DNA from: JALEFZ01 sp039817415
GTDB lineage: Bacteria > Bacteroidota > Bacteroidia > J057
Assembly: GCA_039817415.1 (NCBI GenBank)
Contig: JBCBVV010000035.1
Location: forward strand, 1-64,000
Direction: 5' to 3'
Length of the DNA stretch: 64,000 bases
The position numbers and the translations under genes are program-made. A model generated the notes under the pieces. It searched no databases. It worked only from the letters and a program-made list of their open reading frames with translations, and was not told where the DNA came from. This document shows positions 25,624 to 34,387 of the stretch, piece after piece (the stretch's first letter is position 1; every line of letters begins with the position of its first letter).

Positions 25624-27255
25624 TTATTTTACAATAATTCGCTGAACCATCCCGCGCTCTCCCTGCGTCAACTGAAGGAAGTAAATTCCTTTAGGCGCAT
25701 TGCGAGAAATGTTAATTTCCTTGTTGTATTCTCCGAAAAAGTCTTGAATGAATTCCTGGTAAATTTCAGCGCCATTGGCACTATAGATTCTGATTTGTAG
25801 GTCTCCTCGGCGACTAGGCTGGAACCTCAGGGTGAATCTTCCGTTGTTTGGATTAGGGAAGAACTCAAATAAGTCCATATCTAGGGTTGGGTTTTCCATG
25901 AAAGAAGCAACCTGACGGCCTTTCTCTCTATCATCGAATTGACGAATCATTTCATCCAGATCTACTTGTTCTTCTTCTTCCTCAAATTCCTCTTCCTCGT
26001 TTTCTTCTTCCCAGCTATTTTCTTCTCCAGGACGAACTTCTACCCATTTTTCGATGACTTTTTTACCCATCACCAAGTTGGTTGTTCTTCTGCGTCCTTC
26101 ACGCTCGAATACGACTCTGATATTCTGATCGGGTCTGAATTTCTTCATGGCATCAGAAAGGTCATGGTAAGTATCTGTTCTAAAATCACCTAGGCTCATG
26201 ATAACATCCCCTCTTTCAAGGCCTGCATTTTCAGCAGCAGAATTATCAACTACCCCTGTAATGGTTACACCCCCACCAGCTTGGTTTTCAAGGTAAACTC
26301 CTAAGAAGGCTTTTTCGGTTTTGACTTTCTTCTTAACTGGCTTTCTCTTCTTGACAGTCTCGTGATCAGTTAACTTAACTTCCGTCTCACATTCTTTGCC
26401 ATCTCTGTAGTAAGTTACTGCGATGGTTTCTCCAGGGGCATTTTCTTTCAAGGCATCGGCCAAGTCCCATGAAGAGTCCAAACGACGTCCATTGATGCGA
26501 ACTAGGATATCTCCTTTTTTGAGTCCTCCTTCGTAGGCACCACTGTATGGTACGATTCCATCCAGGTAAACGCCTTGTTGAGAAGTCAAACCAAGTTCTC
26601 TTGCTTTTGATGGGCTGACTTCGTCTGGATAAACTCCTAAGAAAGCCTTTTCTCCCGTTTGCATAGGAGCCTGCCTTTCTTCAAAGACAATAGTTTCTTT
26701 CTTTTCGCCTTTTAGGTTAATGGAAGTAGAGTAATTTCTTCCATCACGAGCATATTTCACTCGCATTCTATCACCAGGCTCATATGCCTGTTTGGCTTTT
26801 ACCAGTTCATCATAGGTTTTGATGCGAACACCGTCAATCTCTTTGATAATGTCTCCCCCTCTAAGGCCCCCTTCTTTTGCTGCTCCCCCATCAACCACAG
26901 ATGTGATTCGGACACCTTCATTGTTGTGATCCGTACTTAGGAAAACCCCCATCATAGCCTTGGTTTTCTTCCTTGGCTTAGGTTTGTTGTATGAACCATC
27001 ATCTTCTTTGATGATGACAACCTTTTCCATTTTGTTTTGATCAGGGTATTTGGAGTCAACCAATTCGTCAATGATACGGTCTGCTTCTGCTTCGTCATTC
27101 ACCAGGAAGCTCGTATCAATTCTGGTTTTGTAGCCATCTCCTTCAATGGTGATGTTGACAGTTACCCGCTTTTGATTTTGGGCCATCAGTCCACTCATCC
27201 CTATGCATAGGAAGAATGCTGATAGTACCAAACCTACTTTTACCTGGAAATTCAT
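25624..27255 (-). CDS. Triple-PDZ secreted protein with acidic linker and T9SS sorting domain
   Basis: The protein has 543 residues. After the signal peptide (ending near GLMAQ) come three PDZ domains opening at MMGVFLSTDH (about 105), FLGVYPDEVS (about 205) and FLGVYLENQA (about 318), each with a GLxxGD-type carboxylate loop. A highly acidic linker of about 40 residues (around 405-445) follows. The last ~80 residues (FEFFPNPNNGRFTLRF ... GIYFLQLTQG) are a T9SS sorting domain. There is no protease domain, so it is likely a surface scaffold or peptide-binding protein. The PDZ type resembles HtrA/DegP PDZ modules. Confidence 0.9.
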   Translation of the reverse strand: MNFQVKVGLVLSAFFLCIGMSGLMAQNQKRVTVNITIEGDGYKTRIDTSFLVNDEAEADRIIDELVDSKYPDQNKMEKVVIIKEDDGSYNKPKPRKKTKAMMGVFLSTDHNNEGVRITSVVDGGAAKEGGLRGGDIIKEIDGVRIKTYDELVKAKQAYEPGDRMRVKYARDGRNYSTSINLKGEKKETIVFEERQAPMQTGEKAFLGVYPDEVSPSKARELGLTSQQGVYLDGIVPYSGAYEGGLKKGDILVRINGRRLDSSWDLADALKENAPGETIAVTYYRDGKECETEVKLTDHETVKKRKPVKKKVKTEKAFLGVYLENQAGGGVTITGVVDNSAAENAGLERGDVIMSLGDFRTDTYHDLSDAMKKFRPDQNIRVVFEREGRRRTTNLVMGKKVIEKWVEVRPGEENSWEEENEEEEFEEEEEQVDLDEMIRQFDDREKGRQVASFMENPTLDMDLFEFFPNPNNGRFTLRFQPSRRGDLQIRIYSANGAEIYQEFIQDFFGEYNKEINISRNAPKGIYFLQLTQGERGMVQRIIVK

Positions 27256-27335
27256 ATGCGCTTGTACTTTGATTTTTCAATATCTACGAAAATTTATCTC
27301 ATTCCTCTGTGAAATAAAACTCGTAACTATATGAC

Positions 27336-27361
27336 AAAGCCTCCCTTATAAAGGAGGCTTT
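27336..27361 (-). terminator. Hairpin, probable terminator of the TlpA-like gene
   Basis: A 9-bp stem (27336-27344 with 27353-27361, AAAGCCTCC and its complement) lies 85 nt after the stop of the minus-strand thioredoxin gene. The T tail is short. Confidence 0.6.
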
Positions 27362-27445
27362 AGATGTTGGTCAAGTAATCTATGTCGTTAATCTAATAGC
27401 TGTTGTTTTCTGTCGGAATCGATTCAAGCAACAAATTAGCAACTT

Positions 27446-27952
27446 TTACTTTCCTTCAACTAGCTTTAATACTTCCTCATACAGCTCTTCTTCATCTCCA
27501 GGAGCGTAAGAAGTATGCTGGTAAACTACTTTCCCATCTTTATCCAGTAGGAAAGTATGTGGTATGTTTACGACGTTCATGGCTCTTTTAAAGTCGCCGT
27601 TTGCATCTACGTAAACATCATATTCCCATCCGCGTCCCCTTACATAGGAAGGAACTAGGTGTGACATTCTTGCGTCATCTATCGAAATGGCAATCACTTT
27701 TACTCCCGTTTCATCGACCCAATCTTCATAAACTTCAGAAATGGCGGTCAACTCCTTCACACAAGGCTTACACCATGTCGCCCAAAAGCTGATGATGATA
27801 GGACTCTCTCCATTATCAAGTGAAGAAGTATTGATGTCTTTCCCACTTAAATCCTTTAGGTTTTTGTGTGGAAGTTGATTTTGGGCAAAAGATGAAAGGG
27901 TGCCCATCACAATCATAAGGGCGGTGAAAAGCGTAAGAATATTCAATTTCAT
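27446..27952 (-). CDS. TlpA/ResA-like thioredoxin family protein
   Basis: The protein has 168 residues with a signal peptide (ending near SSFAQ). The thioredoxin fold has Cys61 and Cys64 in SFWATWCKPCVKEL, a TlpA insertion and the cis-proline region VNIPHTFLLDKDG. It should act in the periplasm as a disulfide reductant or oxidant, perhaps in cytochrome c maturation or cargo-protein folding. It is monocistronic; its partner is not evident. Confidence 0.93.
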   Translation of the reverse strand: MKLNILTLFTALMIVMGTLSSFAQNQLPHKNLKDLSGKDINTSSLDNGESPIIISFWATWCKPCVKELTAISEVYEDWVDETGVKVIAISIDDARMSHLVPSYVRGRGWEYDVYVDANGDFKRAMNVVNIPHTFLLDKDGKVVYQHTSYAPGDEEELYEEVLKLVEGK

Positions 27953-28018
27953 GTGGTCTTGATTTAAGGCGAATGCTATCTAGAATACAAATCTGGGAAA
28001 GATTTCCCTCTTTGGGAC

Positions 28019-28083
28019 GATGATTATCTGTATGAGTAACGAGAATTTCTCGCCAAACAGATACACAATATACAGAAATCATC
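28019..28083. repeat. Long imperfect inverted repeat flanking a mini-hairpin
   Basis: GATGATTATCTGTAT (28019-28033) is repeated inverted, with one deletion and a change, at 28070-28083, enclosing a CGAGAA/TTCTCG mini-hairpin. It lies in the 179-nt gap between the TlpA-like and Omp28-like genes, both on the minus strand. It may be a folded leader, or a terminator of the upstream gene without a clear T run. Confidence 0.4.
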
Positions 28084-28131
28084 ATTCAATCAGGTCCTTT
28101 TTCGCTCCTTTAAATAGGATGCAGGCCCCAC

Positions 28132-29955
28132 TTATTGAATCACAATCTTCTGGCTAAATACCTCTTGATCAACCTGAATGCTGAGTAGGTATATTCCTTC
28201 GCTCATAGAAGAAATGTGGATGGTCTCTTCTTCAGGTGCAAGGGTGCCAGACCATATCCTTTTACCTTGCATGTCAAGAATGGTCAAGTGTTTATTGGCT
28301 AAATTTGGTTCAATTCCCTTGATGGTCAGGAAATTATTATGTACAAGTATGCGTAGGGAACTTGGTTCTTGAAAGTCATTTGGTAAGGGCAAAAAGGTTT
28401 GGCTAACAGAGACAACTTCTCTCGTTTCTATATCCTGAACCCAACCCACCAAGGATAAATCCTGATTGATCAAAGGACCATCAATAGGGTAGGTCCAACT
28501 CATATGGAGGCTATCACCCTGAATAAGGTTGTCAAGGGACTCACCTTCTGGATCGGTTAAAAAAGACCTGAAAACGGAAGAAAATTCTCTTTCCCCATTG
28601 CTACCAGGGGGAGAAGACCATATAACTTCCTCCTGAACAAGGGCCACAAAGAACCGCCAGTTGCTGGCATCGGGTTTGAGTAATATTTCAGCCGATGCAA
28701 TTGCTTGAATTTCGTTTTGTTGAAAAGAAAAATCCAACTGGATATCTACAGGACTTTTTAATTCGCTAATCTGCTGCAAATCTTCTGCCTTTACACCGTT
28801 TGGAGCCCCTGAAAAGGAACCCTCTTGCACGAATCCCCCCTGAATTAAGGCCTGTGGAACAGCATCTATTCCATAGAAACCAATCCTGCTTCGTTGTTGA
28901 ATGGGATTAAACAAATGCATGGGGTCATTGTTCATACCCGGCCAAAATGTGTGATAAGAGATGGCTATTGCATGCTCCTGCTCGCGTTCCAGTAACCTAA
29001 AGAAGGAAGGATTTTGCTCAGCACAAGTAAAACAGTTAGTCTGAGTAAAATGCTCCACCAATGCTTTGCCAGCAACCAATCTATTGGCCACATACATAAA
29101 CTTACTAAGGCTATCATTGGATGATTGTTGATCTGGTTGATGATTGACGAGTTCCACCCTAGCTTCCCATTCGTATGTTCCGCTGTTTGGCGTCCAACTA
29201 GAGGCAAAAGTCAGAATGGTATCAGCCAATGGGACCAATCCAAGAGATTGAAACGTTTCTTGGCTCAGCCTTGAGCCATTGACAAAAAACGATAAGGTGA
29301 TATCGTCTACTGAGGTGGAACCCTGATTCGAGAGGTTGATTTGAATGGGAAGGCTGGATACTTCTTGGAATTTGTGAAGGGGAAAGAATCCTAAGGCTAT
29401 GTCTCTTTCTGGCGGAGGGAATACCCTAATATTGTCAAGTGCAACGCCTGTAGACCAGGTTCCGGCATCATTAAAGAGAAATCCTAACTGTATTGTCTGA
29501 CCAGAAAGATTGGTTCCAAGGTCCCATGTGTAGGAAGTCCATACATTGGCCGTGGGTACATTTCTTAGGGTGGAATAGCTATTGCCTCCATCCGTACTGT
29601 AGATCAATTGTGCATTGGCGGAAAGAAGTCCATCTAGGTATGCATCAAAGGAAATAAATATCTTTTGGGCAGCAGGGATACTCATGGGGGCCATCCAGAA
29701 TATATCCTCTGATTTGTCGCAATTGCATACATCGTCATTGGATGCGATGAAATGATTGGTGGCAGGTATGTGCCAAAAGGCCGTGGCTATGTCAGCCGAA
29801 TCACCTATCAACCAGCCATCTGAACCCATTTGTTGGCTTCTTTCCCAAAGGCTTGGAAACTGTTCAGACTCAAAATTTTCCTCTATGTAAGAGATTTGGG
29901 CGTCTAATAAGAAACAAAAGCAAAGGGATGAAAAAAGGAGGCTAATTTTTTTCAT
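28132..29955 (-). CDS. Secreted Omp28-like thioredoxin-fold protein with T9SS sorting domain
   Basis: The protein has 607 residues with an N-terminal signal peptide. An N-terminal MAM/choice-of-anchor-J-like domain (about 20-185, opening IEENFESEQFPSLWER and ending VALDNIRVFPP) is followed by a CARDB-like immunoglobulin module (about 190-290). An Omp28-type domain then carries a CxxC pair (TQTNCFTCAEQN) and the SYHTFWPGMNNDPMH segment. The end (LRILVHNNFLTIKGIEPN ... YLLSIQVDQEVFSQKIVIQ) is a T9SS sorting domain. It probably acts on the cell surface; a redox role for CxxC is inferred. A 27-residue-deep signal peptide start at 29955 is clear. Confidence 0.85.
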   Translation of the reverse strand: MKKISLLFSSLCFCFLLDAQISYIEENFESEQFPSLWERSQQMGSDGWLIGDSADIATAFWHIPATNHFIASNDDVCNCDKSEDIFWMAPMSIPAAQKIFISFDAYLDGLLSANAQLIYSTDGGNSYSTLRNVPTANVWTSYTWDLGTNLSGQTIQLGFLFNDAGTWSTGVALDNIRVFPPPERDIALGFFPLHKFQEVSSLPIQINLSNQGSTSVDDITLSFFVNGSRLSQETFQSLGLVPLADTILTFASSWTPNSGTYEWEARVELVNHQPDQQSSNDSLSKFMYVANRLVAGKALVEHFTQTNCFTCAEQNPSFFRLLEREQEHAIAISYHTFWPGMNNDPMHLFNPIQQRSRIGFYGIDAVPQALIQGGFVQEGSFSGAPNGVKAEDLQQISELKSPVDIQLDFSFQQNEIQAIASAEILLKPDASNWRFFVALVQEEVIWSSPPGSNGEREFSSVFRSFLTDPEGESLDNLIQGDSLHMSWTYPIDGPLINQDLSLVGWVQDIETREVVSVSQTFLPLPNDFQEPSSLRILVHNNFLTIKGIEPNLANKHLTILDMQGKRIWSGTLAPEEETIHISSMSEGIYLLSIQVDQEVFSQKIVIQ

Positions 29956-30086
29956 ACCAAATTTTCCAACATGATAACGAAATAAGATTAGCTGAATCGT
30001 CGTCTTGCCGCTTGAATAAGGGAAAATCTTTCCATAATTTGCAGGTATTAGTTTGGGTTTCCTTTCACAATGATGAAATTTCTCGC

Positions 30087-30809
30087 ATGAAACATATTTA
30101 CACCCTTATAATCACTTCCCTTCTGCTTATCAGTGGCCTTCATGCCCAGGACTTTAAGTTCGCTTTTGCAGCCCCTGATACATTCCTCCTACCCTCAGGA
30201 GATGTCAATGGATTGACAGTTTACTTCGAGCTCACCAATACGGGTTCTGATTCTGTAGAGCTGTTTGCTAACAGAATCTCCAACGATCTCGTATCGGGTC
30301 AGGATTCTTATTTTTGTTGGGATTTGTGTTATGGTCCTGCCAAAGACTCTGCGGATGGTGCTATTATGATTGCCCCTGGCGATACGACCAATTTCGCTCA
30401 GTATGTTCAGCTCTTATCTAATGGAGTTGATGGAAAGAGTTCAGTTACCATGGACTTTGTGAATGCAAACGATACTTCTCAAAGAATCGCTCGTACGTAT
30501 CACTTCTTTGTAGGAGGTGCTGTAACAAGCAACGAAAGAATCGATTTGTCTCAGGCTGGCTTGACTAAAATCTTTCCAAACCCTGCGAATACCCATATGA
30601 ATATCTCCTATGAACTTCCTACAAATATTCATCAGGGACACATTCGCATTGTAAACTTGATTGGTGCAAGTGTTGCTAACCATGCGGTTACTTCCTCCAA
30701 TGACAACCTAACGATCTCTACAGCTTCGCTGCCATCAGGTTTGTACTTTGCCAACCTGATTGTAGGAGACCAGAGCGTAGCCTCTAAAAAATTCGTAGTT
30801 TCCCACTAA
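30087..30809 (+). CDS. Secreted protein with T9SS sorting domain, unknown N-terminal domain
   Basis: From the ATG at 30087 the protein has 240 residues with a signal peptide ending near SGLHAQ. The first ~125 mature residues are a beta-rich immunoglobulin-like domain (TVYFELTNTGSDSVELFANRI) with two cysteines in SYFCWDLCYG. The last ~75 residues (LTKIFPNPANTHMNISYELP ... GLYFANLIVGDQ) form the T9SS sorting domain. The function is unknown. The open frame runs upstream to 30012, but that part lacks signal-peptide features. Confidence 0.82.
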   Translation: MKHIYTLIITSLLLISGLHAQDFKFAFAAPDTFLLPSGDVNGLTVYFELTNTGSDSVELFANRISNDLVSGQDSYFCWDLCYGPAKDSADGAIMIAPGDTTNFAQYVQLLSNGVDGKSSVTMDFVNANDTSQRIARTYHFFVGGAVTSNERIDLSQAGLTKIFPNPANTHMNISYELPTNIHQGHIRIVNLIGASVANHAVTSSNDNLTISTASLPSGLYFANLIVGDQSVASKKFVVSH

Positions 30810-30831
30810 GGTTCTACAACATAATATATCC

Positions 30832-30858
30832 AGGCGGACCTCGTGTCCGCCTTTTTTT
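30832..30858 (+). terminator. Rho-independent terminator abutting the xseA start codon
   Basis: An 8-bp GC-rich stem (30832-30839 with 30845-30852) and a T7 run (30852-30858) end 2 nt before the xseA ATG. It ends transcription of the secreted-protein gene. It leaves almost no room for an xseA promoter, so xseA is either read through or started from inside the hairpin. Confidence 0.9.
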
Positions 30859-30860
30859 AT

Positions 30861-32123
30861 ATGGAAAAGCAGGTTTATTCAGTTGGGGAGATCACCCATT
30901 ATATCAAGCATCTCTTGGAGGAAAATAATCATCTGAAAGGAGTGAGTATTTCTGGAGAGGTATCAAACATTACCTATCATAGGTCTGGGCATGTGTATTT
31001 CAGCATCAAAGATCCACAGGCAACCATGAGCTGTGTAATGTTTAAAGGCTATGCCCAGTACGCAGTTCGAATGAAAGATGGAGACAAGGTGGTGGTCAAA
31101 GGAAATATGTCCGTATATGCGCCAAGAGGGAACTATCAGCTGATGGTTCAGTCTGTCAAAAAACAAGGACTGGGAGACCTCTATCAGCAGTTTTTGGTGA
31201 TGAAAGGCAAATTGGAAAAGGAAGGGCTGTTTGATGAAGACCATAAACAGGATATTCCTCTGATTCCATCAAAAATTGTGGTCCTTACCTCCGCCACGGG
31301 TGCCGCTATTCGAGATATCCTTCAAACCTTAAAAAGAAGGTACAATCGAGGCGAGGTCGTGCTTATACCTACCGTTGTGCAAGGGAGTTTTGGAGCAGCC
31401 TCCATCGTCAAAAACCTTCAGATCGCAGACGAACTGGAAGCTGACGTTGTCATTTTGGCTCGAGGAGGAGGAAGCATAGAAGATTTATGGAATTTCAATG
31501 AGGAGGAAGTGGCTAGGGCAGTGTATGAGATGAAAACCCCTGTGGTGAGTGGGGTAGGCCATGAATCTGATTTTACCATCGTCGACTTTGTCGCGGACTT
31601 AAGAGCTTCTACCCCTACAGCTGCCGCTGAAAAAGTAGCCCCAGACCTGTCTGCTATTCAGCATACGCTAGATGAGTATTCCAATCAACTTGTAAGGAGC
31701 TTGCAACACTTTGTGGATTTTAAGCGCCAGGTTCTAGACGATTATGAAAGCCGTCTGAAGGAAAGTGTCCAGCGAGGAACCCTTGAAAAGGGGCATGAAC
31801 TAGCCCAACTTCAGCAAGGCATGGAACAGCAAATAAAACGTAGCCTGCAGGAAAAGGTATTCCAACTTTCCCAATACAAGCAGGAACTCAAAGAAGGTGT
31901 TCACAAAGGCTTGAAAGAGGCAAGACATGAATTGGACTTGATGGCCACCAAATTGAAGGGAATGGATGTGAGTCATGTCCTCAAACAGGGATATACCCTT
32001 ACCCTAAAAGAAGGGAAAGTCTTGAAAAACGTAGACAAACTGAAGGAAGGAGAAGAAATCGAGACTGTTTTTGAGAAAGGTAGAACCACATCAACACTGA
32101 CAAAGATTCAAAACAACGAATAA
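30861..32123 (+). CDS. xseA: Exodeoxyribonuclease VII large subunit
   Basis: The protein has 420 residues. The N-terminal OB-fold domain includes GVSISGEVSNITYHRSGHVYFSIKD and VMFKGYAQ. The catalytic region contains IVVLTSATGAAIRDI, ARGGGSIEDLWNFNEEEVARA and SGVGHESDFTIVDFVADLRASTPTAAAE. A long coiled coil and a C-terminal GYTLTLKEGK segment follow. With XseB it degrades single-stranded DNA in both directions in the cytoplasm, in mismatch repair and damage processing. The ATG at 30861 matches the family N-terminus; the GTG at 30843 lies inside a terminator. Confidence 0.97.
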   Translation: MEKQVYSVGEITHYIKHLLEENNHLKGVSISGEVSNITYHRSGHVYFSIKDPQATMSCVMFKGYAQYAVRMKDGDKVVVKGNMSVYAPRGNYQLMVQSVKKQGLGDLYQQFLVMKGKLEKEGLFDEDHKQDIPLIPSKIVVLTSATGAAIRDILQTLKRRYNRGEVVLIPTVVQGSFGAASIVKNLQIADELEADVVILARGGGSIEDLWNFNEEEVARAVYEMKTPVVSGVGHESDFTIVDFVADLRASTPTAAAEKVAPDLSAIQHTLDEYSNQLVRSLQHFVDFKRQVLDDYESRLKESVQRGTLEKGHELAQLQQGMEQQIKRSLQEKVFQLSQYKQELKEGVHKGLKEARHELDLMATKLKGMDVSHVLKQGYTLTLKEGKVLKNVDKLKEGEEIETVFEKGRTTSTLTKIQNNE

Positions 32124-32127
32124 AATT

Positions 32128-32340
32128 ATGAGTGAGGAAAAAGCATTTTCACTAGAAGAAAGCCTGCAGGAAATCAGGGATATATTGGAAGAAATGCAGA
32201 AAGGTATTTCGGATTTCGATAAGCAAATGAAGTTGTTTAAAAGAGGAAATGAGTTGGTAGATAGCTGTCGAAAATACCTCGATGCAGCAGAAATGAGTAT
32301 TCAGCAGCTGGTTGATGGAGAGCTGAAGGAGTTGGAATAA
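32128..32340 (+). CDS. xseB: Exodeoxyribonuclease VII small subunit
   Basis: The protein has 70 residues, the usual XseB size, and is helical throughout. Recognisable parts are FSLEESLQEIRDILEEMQKG and FKRGNELVDSCRKYLDAAEMSIQQL. Its start is 4 nt after the xseA stop codon, so the subunits are translated together. The small subunit wraps around the XseA coiled coil to form the active complex. Confidence 0.95.
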   Translation: MSEEKAFSLEESLQEIRDILEEMQKGISDFDKQMKLFKRGNELVDSCRKYLDAAEMSIQQLVDGELKELE

Positions 32341-32361
32341 GAAAATTACTCAGGAAACTAC

Positions 32362-32943
32362 TTAGGTTTTGTTGTAATGCGGAAAGTCCAATTGATCAGT
32401 CGGTTTACCAAGAAAGTCGGCCAACTTTTTGAACCCTCCCTTTTCCCTGATGTTTAGGACAATAAAATCTTGACTGGGGCGATCTTTGAAGTACTCAAAG
32501 ACAAAATCTTTGTGTGCTTGAAACTTTTGAAGGGCTTTGTCTATGTCTGGATACTGATCAGTCAGTTTGTGGTGCCAGTTGTAGTAAGATTTTTTCCAGG
32601 ACTCCTCATCTCGTTCTAGGTAAATGAATTTACTTTGGGGAAAGGTTTCGTCTAACAAGGGAATCATGTCCTCCAGTAGCCAAGGCAGATCGTCTACAGA
32701 ATCGAACTTAGCGGTGTAGGCTAGCACTTTATCCAAATGTCCTTCCTTATAGTATTTACGCCATACTTTCTTATTGAAGGAGCTATTCCTATAACCCAGT
32801 ATCTCAAGTGATTTTCCTAAGGAAGTCGTACCGGTTTTGTTATAGCCTATACAAAAGACTTTGCTATCATACCTTGCCTTTCTAAGAGCAATAGATAGAT
32901 CATGCTTGGTTTCTGCAGCTTTGTGTATGATCCTAGATATCAT
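32362..32943 (-). CDS. Sulfotransferase family protein
   Basis: The protein has 193 residues. The PAPS 5'-phosphosulfate loop is GYNKTGTTSLGKSLE (about 34-48) and the 3'-phosphate binding region is KFIYLERDEESWKKSYYNW. The short length and motif order fit the Sulfotransfer_4-type cytosolic enzymes, which transfer sulfate from PAPS to an unknown acceptor. The start at 32943 is the first ATG; the TTG six codons upstream is less likely. No sugar-export or sulfation cluster is adjacent. Confidence 0.88.
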   Translation of the reverse strand: MISRIIHKAAETKHDLSIALRKARYDSKVFCIGYNKTGTTSLGKSLEILGYRNSSFNKKVWRKYYKEGHLDKVLAYTAKFDSVDDLPWLLEDMIPLLDETFPQSKFIYLERDEESWKKSYYNWHHKLTDQYPDIDKALQKFQAHKDFVFEYFKDRPSQDFIVLNIREKGGFKKLADFLGKPTDQLDFPHYNKT

Positions 32944-33147
32944 CAGTTCATCAAAATTCAATCGCCATCCTTAAAGGAAGTGATTTCAGGGAATAAGTTC
33001 GAATAATTCAACTTTTAAATCTTACAGAAAGAATCTCAAGCGGGAACACCTTTTCCACAGTTTGTGAATCAATTGTCTTCTTTCCTATGAATGAAAATTT
33101 AGTACCTTTATTACGTATGACCATTCTTGTATAATTAGCGTATTTAG

Positions 33148-33537
33148 ATGACAGTTCAAGGAAAACTTCACAAAAAATTTGATACACAGCAGGTAACAGC
33201 AACTTTCCAGAAGAGGGAGTTTGTAATAGAATATGTCGATGGCAATCCTATGTATCCTCAATATATCCTGTTTCAATTGATCCAGGATAAATGTAACCTG
33301 TTGGATAACGTTGCTGAGGGATCAGAAATTAGCATTGATTTCAACCTACGTGGGCGTTCGTGGAACCCTCCTCAAGGAGGTGAAACCAGATACTTCAATA
33401 GCCTGGATGCTTGGAGAATTAATCCTGTTCAGCAGACAGTACCTCCTTCCAATGACTTCCCAACTCCACCTCCTCCAGCTCCTATGGGAGACGCGATTGA
33501 CGCGACAAGCATGGATGACGATGATCTTCCCTTCTAA
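33148..33537 (+). CDS. DUF3127 protein with SSB-like acidic C-terminal tip
   Basis: The protein has 129 residues. The first ~90 form an OB-like DUF3127 domain: MTVQGKLHKKF, KREFVIEYVDG, NPMYPQYILFQLIQDKCNLLD, then WNPPQGGETRYFNSLDAWRI. A proline-rich linker (about 96-112) leads to an acidic tail ending DDDDLPF. That last stretch matches the C-terminal tip of single-stranded DNA-binding proteins, which recruits RecQ, exonucleases and other partners in E. coli. This supports a role in single-stranded DNA handling, though the family itself is uncharacterised. It is encoded between xseAB and recQ. Confidence 0.9.
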   Translation: MTVQGKLHKKFDTQQVTATFQKREFVIEYVDGNPMYPQYILFQLIQDKCNLLDNVAEGSEISIDFNLRGRSWNPPQGGETRYFNSLDAWRINPVQQTVPPSNDFPTPPPPAPMGDAIDATSMDDDDLPF

Positions 33538-33602
33538 CATGGTTGGTATTTGTAAGATTGTGGCGTATTAATTCGCATATTTCTTACACCATTAAAATAA
33601 TC

Positions 33603-33647
33603 ACTGAGTATCTCCTAGCATCTTTATGCTTGATACTCAGTTTTTTT
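33603..33647 (+). terminator. Rho-independent terminator of the DUF3127 gene
   Basis: A 10-bp outer stem (33603-33612 with 33632-33641) encloses a small inner hairpin (33617-33621 with 33626-33630) and is followed by a T7 run. It lies in the 349-nt gap before the response regulator. The remainder of that gap (33648-33886) is AT-rich and probably holds the response-regulator promoter, but no consensus box was identified. Confidence 0.9.
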
Positions 33648-33886
33648 ATGAATCTAGAAGCCAGATTATAACCAATATTCAAACATTTTATTTTTAATAA
33701 ATATCGAATTGTAGAGGAAATAATTGTAGAAGATTTGATTATTTTTTCGTAAAAAAAACAAAAAGAACAGATATCTTACATTCTGTGGATAAGCTCCAAA
33801 ATCCATGGAAAAGCCCAAAGTTGCAAATGGCGTTTATTTTCCAAATTTTAGAGTCCAACAAAAGGTTAATCAATAGAAAAAATAAT

Positions 33887-34279
33887 ATGGCTCAGTACAA
33901 AAGCGTGATGCTGGTTGATGACAATGAGATTGATAATATCATCAACGAGAAGATTATTGAAGCGAATTCCTTTGCCGAAAACATCCTTGTATTCCAGACC
34001 GGGCAGGAGGCCCTTGATTACCTTAAAGATAAGCAGGATAAGGAGCAGGAGCTACCTGAAATTGTTTTTCTGGATATCAACATGCCTATCATGGATGGCT
34101 TCCAGTTCTTGGAAGACTTCGAGCAATTCTCCGAAATGGTGCTTGACAAGTGTAAAATCATCATGTTGAGTTCATCCATTAGCCCTAAAGATATTGACCG
34201 TGCTGCTAGTAGCAGATATGTTAAAAAGTACCTTAATAAGCCACTAAACGCACGTTACCTGGAGGCAATTACTGTCTAA
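33887..34279 (+). CDS. Single-domain response regulator (receiver only)
   Basis: The protein has 130 residues and a complete CheY-like receiver. The acidic pocket is MLVDDNEID, the phospho-acceptor is Asp63 in FLDINMPIMDGF, the conserved Thr/Ser is in IMLSSSI, and the lysine is in YLNKPLN. There is no output domain, so it signals through protein contacts or a phosphorelay. The cognate kinase is not adjacent; the hybrid kinase at 6.5-9.9 kb is only a candidate. ATG 33887 is taken; the longer frame (to 33785) adds unrelated AT-rich sequence. Confidence 0.92.
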   Translation: MAQYKSVMLVDDNEIDNIINEKIIEANSFAENILVFQTGQEALDYLKDKQDKEQELPEIVFLDINMPIMDGFQFLEDFEQFSEMVLDKCKIIMLSSSISPKDIDRAASSRYVKKYLNKPLNARYLEAITV

Positions 34280-34318
34280 GCCAGTCTCTGATTCTAGAAA
34301 AATTTGTACTTCATATGG

Positions 34319-34342
34319 AAGCTGGCCTTGGCCAGCTTTTTT
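34319..34342 (+). terminator. Rho-independent terminator of the response regulator gene
   Basis: An 8-bp stem AAGCTGGC/GCCAGCTT (34319-34326 with 34331-34338) runs into a T tail to 34342, 40 nt after the stop codon. Confidence 0.9.
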
Positions 34343-34387
34343 CATTTTTCTTTCCTTTAGCGATTCCTTGCTTTTATCTTTGGGTGC

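Noticed and set aside
33008..33276. Two overlapping minus-strand open frames before the DUF3127 gene
   Set aside because: They are short, overlap each other in different frames and the DUF3127 start, and show no protein-like features.
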